Positions 10,081-20,640 of a stretch of 64,000 nucleotides of DNA are shown here, in pieces. Position 1 is the stretch's first letter, and each line of letters opens with the position of its first letter. The DNA is from Volvox africanus (lineage: Eukaryota > Chlorophyta > Chlorophyceae > Chlamydomonadales > Volvocaceae): positions 1,897,001 to 1,961,000 of the forward strand of contig BSDZ01000011.1 of NCBI GenBank assembly GCA_030268105.1, written 5' to 3'. The notes under the pieces were generated by a model. It was given only the letters and a program-made list of their open reading frames with translations, had not been told where the DNA came from and made no database searches. The translations under genes and the position numbers were made by a program.

Positions 10081-12944
10081 ATGCAGGCAGACAGCTGGCG
10101 AATTGCATGTTGTTTCCCTCACACGATGCTGAGTGATCATCTTACTTGCCGCAAGTGCTTCCCAAAGCCACGGTCGCGATCTGAAACACCGCAGCAATTG
10201 CAATGGTCGTTGTTGCTGCAACGAATATTGCGGTTACAGCTGCTCTTCCTTCTTCAGGCAGCCATTCTTGCACAACTATTCGTGCCGGGCACCTGCAGCT
10301 GCGGCTGCGGAAAGGAAGAGGAGGAGGTACGGACAGGTAAAAAAAGCATCTGTACTTAATTGAGATGTGTTTGGGGATTATTGGCACTGCCCAGAAACTT
10401 CTGGATGCAAACCCTACATTCACAATGTACGGATTAACCCACCCTAACCTCACACGCATGTGCGTTTTTCATCAAAAACACGTCAAAATGGTCTTGACCT
10501 GGCGGAGCACCCCAGGGCCCCGACCGGAGCACACGAGGAGATCTCATATACCTGAAACACAATGAAACGCAGTATCTACATGTACACCCCGCTCACTGAG
10601 CCTGACGTACTTTCCTGTAAATGTGCCATGCTTTGCCGTACACCTCTGAAACCCTGACCGCACAGCATGTCCGGAGAGACTTGGCTACATGTCTTTCCCG
10701 GATATGATGACCATTTACGTTTCGGGGAACTTTTTCCCGCTCTCGGGGGAGGGGGTCAACGGGACGGATAGCCATGCAGCCCTCGCATCATGTACAGCTG
10801 CTCCGAATTGCATCACTTTCAACAACCTGGGCAGTACGGGCACATTGGGCTCCGTGATCTATCTGGCCAAAGGGGCGGACTCGGTTTGCACGTACATCAA
10901 GCGAGGTGAGTGACAAAGAGTGAAGTAAGCTGCTTATGGGGACTAGGCGGCCTGTGGCATTGAGCTACCAAGATTGGGCTGGTTAGGTGCAATATTCGGG
11001 ATTATTCTCCAGATTCAGGATCCAGGATTAGCTTCGGTACTTTTTAAAGTGTAAGGCGCTCATAAGGGATAACTAACCAGTGTCGCTGATGTACGAATGT
11101 ACAGCTTTATGTCTTAACAAATAATACGCAGCTTAAACAACAGCAGGAAAGGCGCCGCTTCTTTAGCTGATGGGGAATAGTACAGTCGAAAAATCGGACT
11201 AAAATGAAACATTTCTTTTGGTTCGGGGCAAGGTGCTGGCGGGGGCCTAACAAGACCCAGCCAAGACTAACATTGGTCGGCTGAAAGTTTGATGTGCACG
11301 TGCGGGCGAGGTCCAGGTCCGTATAATAGGTCCGTACGGAATAGGTGCGGGGTTCAAGTTCTGCACTACGCTCTAACCGACAAGGGCTCCTGCCGAAACC
11401 CAAACCTCCCGCAACTTAAGGGATCATTGGGAGCTTGTGATGCCATTCAGGCCCTCACCTCATCCTGCAACTCAGCCTCCACAACCCCAATTCCCCAGCC
11501 TTCTCCCCACCCCGCGCCCAAACATCTACACACATGCCTGCCTGCTCATTTGTCCACCCCCATGTTAGCGTTCGCGGATATGCACTTTCAAATCCCCATC
11601 CTCACCCCCATCCATACCCCCATACACATACACACACACATACACACACATACAGTATTCCCCGAGGTGCGCGGCTACACTTTGAGGCCCTTCCTGGAAT
11701 GGTTTCCTGAAGAGGATGCGGTTGTGGTGCACGAGGGCTCCTCCAGGGCCGCCAAGGCGGCGTGCGACTCTCAGCCCACATGCACAGCCTGGACGTCCTC
11801 TGGGCAGTACGTCCTCGGCTCGGTTGTGGCGGATGAGTTCCGAGTCAGCCAGCTGCGGGTGGCGCTGTACTTGAAACAGGGTATGTGGATTTGCGGATAC
11901 ACACAATGTGAATACGGCGTTTGGCAATTGGCACTTCCAAAGAGCTCATATCAGCTATCATAGGTTATCTATATGTATATGGATGCGAGCGTGTGCGTGT
12001 GTGTCGGGTGGTGTGGTGTGGGGGATGGTGGTGGTGGTGACGTGCGTGTGTGTTTGTGTGTGTGTGTGTGTATGTATTGTGTCGGGTGGGGGGGGGGGAC
12101 GCGGGGACATTAGCGGTTCAGGCCTTAGAGATTGGCAATTGTGATGTCAGATGCTTCAATCCTATTCTTTTGCCCTGAACTGCCCATTTGGCAAGACAGC
12201 TCTAAAAGTGCTTGTGGCTGAATGAGGCCCACCGCCCATCGTGTCAGCAATCAGCAATCTTGCAGAAACTGGTACTCACTCAACCAACCACAGTTGCTTT
12301 TCCCGTTGACCTTGTCGTACATCGTACGTCACAACTGCTGCAGTTTGCCCGGAAAGATCTGGTTACGTCACTCATGCGGGTTCTGTGCTCGCGGGTGCGG
12401 ACGGCAGCATCACAAACAATACTGTCAGCTTTGACCGGCTGCCGAGCGGCTCAGAGGCGGAGGAGTTTTGCAGGCAGAATTATGATTGTACGGCCTTCAG
12501 CAGCGACGGCAGCGTTGCAATCGGCTCCATCAGCAACCTCACGCTCATCCCCGGCGTATGCACCTACGTTAAGAAGGGTGAGCGACGTACAAAACCTGTA
12601 CGGCATATAAGGACAGGACGAACCTTCACATAGCCCCCTGTGCCCTCGTCGTCCGGGCGGTCTCTGACTATGGGCGTTCGTATCGCGGTTTAGTCGCTGC
12701 TTTTGCCGCAGACGGGCACCACCGCCACCACCAACAACAACAACGTGGAGGTGGTGCTCGGTTGTGCCCGTGAGCACCACCTCCACGGCCTCATGTTCAA
12801 GTTATAAACGCGGACTCGCACACAGTCCATCAAAGCAGACGCACGCGCACATGCGTTCCCACGTGGTGCCCAAACATGTGCGCGATAACGGCGCCACAGG
12901 GTGCAGGGCGTCTTATGCAGGGAGTTTGAAGTCGTAGTTGACGG

Positions 12945-13010
<66 letters not shown>

Positions 13011-13454
13011 CATCTATCTATCTATCTATCTATCAGATAGGCTAATCCATTAACGTCTCCACCCCAATCCTGACTCGAACGCCAACACCAACGCCAACGC
13101 CACGTGGCTCCTCAAATACACCCGTACTCCTGCTGCTGCTGCTACGGGTACAACCAACCCGCTGACAAAGTCTGCACGCCCATGCGCGGCTTTACGGCCT
13201 ACAAGGACGTCAACCTCATGAGCGCCTACGTCCCCGACGACGTCGTCGATCCGGCAGCCGCACTCAGCTTGGGGGACACCTACACAGCATGTCTATTGGA
13301 CCCAAATTGTGTCGCCTTCAACAGCTTACAGGACACCTGGAGTGCAGCGGCCGCACCGCAGAGGGTGGAGTTGCACGACAATGCCAACATAGAATCCGTA
13401 CCGGGTTGCTGTCTGTACTTCAAGATTCCTGATGGCGTCCGGGGGATCTGGTAG
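10081..13454 (+). CDS. Membrane-anchored protein with four tandem PAN/apple-like Cys-rich modules
   Basis: Exons: 10081-10336, 10666-10905, 11656-11880, 12344-12577, 13171-13454; 1239 nt, 412 aa. Exon 1 encodes a hydrophobic segment (LLLQRILRLQLLFLLQAAIL, about residues 45-64) followed by Cys-rich and acidic residues, suggesting a signal anchor. Each later exon encodes one module and starts and ends (the last at the stop) in phase 1. Shared pattern: [C]PxRxGY near the start (CPERLGY, VFPEVRGY, CPERSGY, CTPMRGF), then A-x-x-C, C-x-[TA]-[FW], and CTYIKRG/CTYVKKG/CLYFK at the end. This resembles the disulphide-rich PAN/apple adhesion fold common in algal surface proteins; that assignment is by cysteine pattern only. 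Module 2 lacks the first Cys. The start is uncertain: 10126 is an alternative, and only this frame of exon 1 gives the right phase. The last acceptor ends AAAG rather than CAG. A further module exon could hide in introns 2 or 4. Confidence 0.65.
12031..12075. repeat. GT-rich microsatellite in intron 3 of the PAN-like gene
   Basis: Imperfect (TG)n between module exons 3 and 4, followed by a run of G at about 12087-12098. A matching AC-rich tract (about 11620-11652) precedes the acceptor of exon 3. Confidence 0.85.
12945..13034. repeat. (TATC)n microsatellite in intron 4 of the PAN-like gene
   Basis: About 22 tetranucleotide units over 90 bp with a single CATC interruption near 13010, lying before the last module exon. 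Confidence 0.97.
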
Positions 13455-13770
13455 GGCGGTAAGCACGTGGGCGAAGAGGATGGCATGACTTTCATGGTAC
13501 ACCTGGGGCACAAACACATGTACGGACAGGGAATGGGCGGAGGTGCAACCTTTACAAGTAAGGCTCCCTCACCGACTGTCTTTTTTCATCCTCCTCGCCG
13601 TCTTCAATGCCCAATTGGTTTCAGATATTACTCCTTCCAGCAGTGCGTGGAGTATAGAAGTGGAGCTCTTGGGGGCAAGCAGAGGGAGAGGGCGGGGGGT
13701 CAGCTAAGCAGGCACGGGGTGATGTCTGCATCAAGGCTGTGGTGGAGCGGGGCGGGGCAAGGTGGCCCCT

Positions 13771-13775
13771 TGTAA
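13771..13775 (+). other. Candidate poly(A) signal of the PAN-like gene (TGTAA)
   Basis: TGTAA about 315 bp past the stop codon at 13452-13454. This supports ending the gene there rather than splicing onward at the possible donor GTAGGG that overlaps the stop. Confidence 0.55.
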
Positions 13776-16649
13776 TTCCGTTCACCTCCAGGTGGCGCGT
13801 CTCAATCCATTCGCCCCAGCGGTGGCTGTCAGCCACGAGGAGGAGGGCCGTACGTCACGTACGTACGTCACCGCATCCGTGTCTTGACGTGTACCCCGGG
13901 GAAAAAGTAGGTAGGGAGAAAGCGATACCGTCATTGCGCATGCTGTGTTGGAGCTAGCGATGCGTATGAGGCTTTTGGTGTTCGGAGGCTTCACTTCGGG
14001 GGCTGTTGAAATGGGACAGTAGTAAAGGGGCGGGGAGGAGGAGTGTCCTGCTGCCGAAAAGGCAGCGGAATAGCCCATAGTGAGGATGAAGTGGTGTCAG
14101 ACGATCAAGCGTGCAATTGATTGATTGAAGGCGGGAGGGAAAGGGGGAGGGAGGGAGGGAGTGGACTATCTGATATTTATTTATATCTTATATTATTGGA
14201 TCCTCAAATTTTGAGTGTCCAAGAGGAATCCAGATATAATCCGAAAAGGTCTTTATCATTAAATCATCACCCCGGCTGCCCGGCAGGGCAGGTAGACGGA
14301 GAATATGCAATATCGATCAATATTTAGTGCTGGCATTCATGATTTTGGTCGTTTGCTTTGCGGTTCTGATTGAACTATTCTGGCTGTTATCTGCATATAA
14401 AGCAAAGTCAGCTGCTAGCTGCTAGCTGCTAGCTGCTTGGTGGCCAGGAGGCAGGAGCGAACACACGCGCAGGCATGAGGATTCCTGCTATTGCTGCGGT
14501 GTGTGAGTCAGGTAGGCATATTCATTTTATGTCTCTTCTGGTTTTTAGCAGGTACGACATTTGTGATGCAATTAATTCGGAGAATGTCGGGGGTTTCCGG
14601 ATCTGATGCACATTCCACCATGCCATTGCGAAGGTCTTCAGGTCTTCAGGTGGTGATGCAGGCAGATGTACGGTCAAAGTAAAGGTGATGATGCGTGTTT
14701 CTTCTACAGCAGTGACGACACTTTTGCAGTCGTAAACTGCATGTTGGCATGTGATGGGAGAGGCGTGAGAGGCGCGGATGGAGGTGCATATGGCACTGAC
14801 ACGGGCGATGGGCTTGGGATATTCTCGGCATGTGATGGGAGAGACCTATTTGTTCCTGAGACTGGCTGTGTTAGTAGTCTCGTGCAGCATACAGTGAAAC
14901 GCAGGAGGGCGAATATATCTGGATTTAAAATATGGGTTGTGGATAAGTGGATGGATCAAGAAGTAGGAAAAGAGCAGGCAAGTGTATGTGGGATGTGGGA
15001 TGTGGGATTGGAATACTTATCTGGTGCTGTAAAGTACTGGCTATATCATTATATTACCATTATCATTATTATTATATACCTCATTACATTGGCTATCCTC
15101 AACCCGCTCATATGGCCGCAAAACGGAGCGGGTTGGCTCTCCAAATTCATCCATCCCAATGTGCACCTCCATGCGGAGCAGCAGATGCCGAGCGTAGTAC
15201 TTGAGAGCCACAAAGGCCTCTCGAGATGTTGAGAAGGTGCTTCTGCACCTCTATATCGTCTTGGTGCGTGTCGTACGTGTACGACTACTACACCGAGTGC
15301 TTGAAAGTGCATACGCAACATGTGACCCACATGCGAACTGAACGCCGTGCGAGACCACCCAAAGTTGTAATGGAGTAGTGCAGACCCTCCAACAAATACT
15401 GTGCTGCACGTCGCGGCTTTCATGTCGCTACGTACGTTGACTCGCAACCGCTGTCTGGTCTGCTGCCATGGAATACGTAGGGACAGTAGGCTGTGCATGC
15501 GCCTTCGGGAGCAGCCTTGATGGGTTGGTGCACAGAAGGGTATTAGGAAGGACCATACTACAGAGAATGAAGGACCCGAGGGATGTGTCCCAATGGCGGT
15601 GGAGACTCGTGGCGTACACACAGATCACATCTTACATTTTCTTCATGTGAACCCCCTCTACCGTTTGCGTGGCCAATACACAAGAAGAAATGGCCCCACT
15701 AAGTCCGTTTGTAGTCCTGCAAACAGCACAAGAGGAAAACATACAAACAACTCAAACAACACCTCACAAACCAAGAAATACACCAGGGAACAACACACCG
15801 TTGTACAGTAAGCTTACACCTACACCAAATCAAGACATGTGAACCCAAACAGATGGCTTCTTAACCTATCTTGAAACCAACAATTCCCCAAAGACAAAAA
15901 TACAAACCCCAAACCATAGTGGACTTCTTCCGCCGCCAGGCAACCGAGTGCAAGCGACCAGAAGAAGCCGCACCCCTAACAACCCGATCCCCGGGCAGAT
16001 ATGCAGGATAGGGAGCCCTATCTATGATCCCCCTGCCCGCTGTGCCCGCATCACGGCACTGAAAAACAAAAAACGCCCCAAAATTACATCATCATACCCA
16101 CTAAAACTGACCACGGGTATTCTCTGCATATTATCACTCATAATTTGCGAGGCCTAGCAACCAACACATGTTGTATCTCTGTGCCCTAATCCCTGCAAAT
16201 AAATCAAACAATAGAAATTACCCAAATAAAAACTCCGGCGGCGGGATAACCTCACATGAAGTGAAGCTAGGATATATCCGTACATGCGAACATAACGAAC
16301 AATCGATCGAACATGTCGGGAAGTGTCGTATAACTTCGCATTATCAACGTTAACCATATTCAAGCAGAAGAGGTCCATCTTTAATATCACAAAGTTGTCG
16401 TGGCCTGGCCGGGCAGTGCCAAGTCCAGGCACTTAATATCGCACGTGTTATCGCACGTAAGCAATCACTTCGCATATAGCTATACGATCTTGACGAAATC
16501 GAAACGCAGCAGAGTGTAGACCGTACATGGGCCATCCTGGGGATACAATATTCTCGTCATTTCCCTGGAGGAACGCTTTAAGGACGATTGGTTTAGTCCG
16601 CGTATTCTTGGTGTAACTGCGTGAATGCGTATCTGATGGCGCTAAACCT
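13776..16649. other. Gene-poor spacer
   Basis: No supportable gene. It holds a short GGGA tract (about 14145-14160), a 7-bp tandem repeat (next entry) and AT-rich sequence. Around 16138-16200 the peptide LIIHNLRGLATNTCC can be read; its HNLRGL resembles the start of a LINE endonuclease domain, but the similarity is too short to annotate on its own. Confidence 0.4.
14411..14437. repeat. 7-bp tandem repeat (GCTAGCT)
   Basis: About three and a half copies of GCTGCTA in direct tandem. Confidence 0.85.
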
Positions 16650-16695
16650 GGCGTGAAGATGTGTAGGCCAACCCATTGGATGTGTATGCGACAAT

Positions 16696-17064
16696 ATGAT
16701 GCTAGTTATATTCCGATGGGCTTGTGTTCACTTCGCTGCCTCGTTTTTCCGGCTTGGTGCTTGGTCGTTAGGGGCAAACCGGCCAACCGGTTCCTCGAGA
16801 GAGCAGCGTTGGTGTCGTGTTTGCAGCAATGTATATCAGGTGGAAAATGAATACCATATACTGCTGGAATGCCCCGTTTATGTGGAAACGCGTGCCAGTG
16901 TTGCTAGTGTAGGGTTGGGGCAGGATGCTACGATGCTGCAAATAGTGACGGTAAAGGACCAACTTGGCCTTGCTCAAGTTAATCATAGCGTTCGCCTAGC
17001 GTTTCGGTTATCGAATGTGGGGAATCTAACCCTCTCTCACAAACGTTCTTTCTTTCGTCCTTGA
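16696..17064 (+). mobile_element. 3' remnant of a LINE (non-LTR) reverse-transcriptase ORF
   Basis: The frame ends in the hallmark C-terminal region of L1/RTE-type ORF2 proteins: an Arg-rich lead-in (SSREQRWCRVC), then a CCHC knuckle of the form C-x2-C ... H-x4-C in WCRVC and YHILLECPVY. About 120 residues remain. No reverse-transcriptase palm motifs, target-site duplication or poly(A) tail were found, so it is a truncated, dead copy. Upstream sequence at 16081-16200 might be the 5' end of the same ORF after an internal deletion. Confidence 0.6.
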
Positions 17065-20000
17065 ATGATTAGACCCTTTTCATTCTATTTTGGAGTTTTC
17101 CTTTTACAAACTTTTACCTCACCAACTTTCCTTGCTTTAGCTTGAGGTCCCTTGAGCCGCCGGGCATATCCGGGGTAGTCCGGGTCTTAAGAGCTCAGAT
17201 GGTGTTCAGCATCGTCATTTCCAAGAAACAGCGTTTGATGGCTACTTTGCGATTAGGATACCACAAAAGCTATATCTGGGACTAGTGCTTCTCCTCATCA
17301 TTTGCAGATGCAGCAATCATCAGCGCAATCACCAGTCCTATGTGCCACGTCCCCTACCTACCTGTCACGGCAATGTGCATATTTCTACTCTCGTAACATA
17401 CGCTATACTCTATCCTTGCGCTTCCTGGCGCGGTTTGCTGCTTCGCGGACTCTCCCTTGTTTTGAAGTGCAGAACTAAAAGCCACGATTATTACACTAAA
17501 ATAAAACAGCGCTTCAAGGCACCAAGAAACACCTTGGGACAGTCGGCATTTTTGAACGGTCGATACAGCATGGAGCTGCTCCAGCCGCAGAGAGGACACC
17601 AGATTCGCACATGGCAGGAACCAGTGCCTGCGCGATGTAAGTTTTTTACTGTCCGCAGTTTCTCCTCGCCTCCCTTACTATATCCGTAAACCCAAAGTCC
17701 CTCAATGATGAATATTGCTGCTTACGCATGCTGTCCGCCCTTACCCTTGGTAATCACCAAGCCTTACTACATGCGAAATCCTGCACTCAGCGCCCCATTA
17801 TCGGCACAGGTGGTCACATGGCCAAAAAGATGCCGCTATTTCTTTCCCTTACAAACCAAAACCATAAGTGGAGGTAGGGGGACGTGGGTGGTGCGCCCTG
17901 ACATTTAAGATGAATAGATTTTGACGCCGTCCTTTAGCTCTATCGGGCGCCTCAACGGGCTTTCTTAGCCTTACAATAGAGGTCCTCGGCTCCCGGCACC
18001 AATTCAGAGAGATTTAGCAAAGTTAACGGGCATAGAATGCCAGTTGATATAAACCTTTCACACACCAACTGGCCTCCAAATCCCAACAACCGTTAAGTGA
18101 GGCACAACCCCGAACAACAGAAAAAACTAAGGATTCCGTTCGGCCGGTGGTCCCATAGGGATGAAGGGGCCCCCAATGCGTCAAAGCACATACACAGACA
18201 CGTTCTCTCTTAAACGTCTTAAAAGTGCATTACGCGACGGACGAAATGTGCCTGTAAGGTCGATATAGTCCCTATGTATGGCGATTCACATATCAGTACC
18301 TTCTCATGTCCAACGAACGCATGTCGTGTCCTTAGATTTAAAGCCCCAGGATGGACGTGCTGCACCATTTAGTAGTACATCTTTACTATCTCTTATCGCG
18401 ATCGTGAACCTCCGAACCCAGCTTTGGAGCAAGACCTCATGCTCCAACCTGACCCGTCGAGTTCTGCAGTCCCACACTTCGTCTCCACGAATTCCCAACC
18501 AGCTTCACTCCGTCCTTCGCACCTCCAACCCCGCAGCAACAAGGAAGGAAGATGGATATCTCTTACTGGGAGGGCAGGAAGGGACAAGAACGAAGGAAAA
18601 TCGGAAACAGGGTTCCGGCATCATGGCGCCTGTTCTCTGCCACAATGTAATGTCGAGGGCAACAGCACACCATTCAGGATACCGGCAAGTTTGTTCAGCA
18701 CCTCACTGCCTGCACGCCCGCCCTCAAACGGGGCCAAAACGCTCGCTAGTCTGAAGGCAGTACTTCCCCAATCGCTCTTTTAAGCAGCAAGGCACATCCT
18801 GCTCACGAGTGCCTAGAATAAATAGTAACAGGCAGAGAGGCGTGGGATGAGGCAGCAGCGGTAGACTACCGATACCAAGGATAAGGGGTTTTCAAAAGAC
18901 AACAGACACAATAAAACCTCGCCGCCTTCTTGCATGCCCAGTTGTACAAAGTTGTACGTGGACCACAATGAGGCCTGCGCAAGCAAGTCTTGCAGCAACT
19001 AGCGGAGTCGTAACCCCTCTCTCCCTCTTTGAGGGGGAAAGGGGATGTTGTAATGGCCAGGTACTACAGGCACAGGAGTAAAGAAAGACAGACAAGAACA
19101 CATACGTACAAAAATATACAAACACATTCACGCGCCCGCGTGCGCACACACGCACACAATTCATTCGTGTGTAGTGTTTTGCACGATGACGAGGACCGAA
19201 TAGCTGAAATAAAGAGTATAGCAACGACGAAGAACGTGGGGTCGAAAGGGGCTTTGTCGAATAGATAGGGATTGTCGGATATGGCCTTTATGAAAAGTTG
19301 ACAGTGTACAAGCGCAGCCCGACGTGTCGCCCAACTCTTCAATTGGGTCTCGAGTCCTCTCCATGGTTGGTGAACGGTTGGTGAGCCTTGTCCAAACGTA
19401 AAACAGTAGATATATGCGCGTCTATCGAGTACCTCGTTCTGGGAGGGGCAATACTATAGCACGACTCATGATTGGTAGGTCAGAAGGGGGAAGCCACCAT
19501 ATGGATAGGTGCCGCAGACAGACACGCAAATTAGTCTTAGGATAAAGAACGCAACAGCAACGGCAAGCGAACCAGGAGCTTTAGGACTCCAAGCAAGCGT
19601 CACGTACCCGTCAACAGACCACGCCTCCCAGGTGCTTCTACAACAGACACCACACGCCATGCTGGCTGACCGGCGCATAATGTCTCCCTTTTTCCTTTAC
19701 CTTGCGATTATCCGAACAAGCACACGACTGGCCATCAAGCAAGCACGCCGTAAGGGATTCCCTCCGTCCATGCTTGCCGCCCCAATGGACATGAAGTAAA
19801 AATAAAGGAAAAAACACTCTTGCACGCAGCCGGCCCGCAACTCGTGTTCCGGTTTTCCCCTTCCCTTTCTCTCCCCCCAACCCTCTCACGCACATTACCC
19901 ACGACAGGTGATGTTAGCTCTCAACTCAACTCCTCATCCCCACGGATGCGCTTTCCTGCGCTGCCTCATATGCTCTTCCTTCCCCCCTTCCTTTAAACGT

Positions 20001-20640
20001 TGTAAGCCCCCGAGGGCACTAAAAAAGGGGCATAGTACACCATGTACTCAGCAGTAGTGAATGTTTGGCAATCGCTTGTGCGGTGGACCGCATCTGCGTC
20101 CATCTCAAGCCCCTGCCCTCCCACGTCCGAGTCCCCCTGGGAAGGGGGAAAAGGCAAATAAACGAGACCGTGCACTGCTGTAGGCACGCGAATCATAATT
20201 CGCCGTGACATGAGTCTGTTGGGAATCTGGTAATGCGCGTCGGCGTATGTCTTTGTCCAAGATGGCCTCCATCGCAACATCTGAGACGCTGGAGGATGGG
20301 AGAGGTGCTGCTCTATCGCATGTGCATCATCCGTTGTCTGCCACATGCCAGTGCTGCGGACCGAGATCTCCCCCTCTTTCCGGCCTTCTCTTTACCCCGC
20401 CTTACCTTATCCCAGTCGCGGCGCCACCAGGTGGCGCCAGTTGCGGAGCCACCAGACACCATCTACATCCCTCCCACGCATTCCCCAGACGCAGGGGGAG
20501 GGGCTCAAACCCTTCACAGCATCCTTCTGCCGCACCCGTTCATCCATTCACCAGCGTTCCGGGGGACGGCCACCGCCCGCGTCCAGCCCCCAATAGCCCC
20601 CCCCCTCAGCCCATCTCCCCTCGGCCCACTCCGATTACCC
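17065..20640. other. Gene-poor spacer
   Basis: AT-richer sequence with short ORFs that show no family features. Around 19060-19160 there is a low-complexity AC/AT-rich stretch. Long plus-strand frames at 20.2-21.0 kb are antisense to the phosphorylase-like gene and its 3' flank. I see no RNA gene or transposon end. Confidence 0.4.

Noticed and set aside
10133..10336. Alternative Cys-rich frame over exon 1 of the PAN-like gene (contains RCCCNEYCGYSCSS)
   Set aside because: Tempting as a secreted Cys-rich peptide, but it has an in-frame stop just upstream of any ATG and leaves phase 0, which does not fit the phase-1 module exons.
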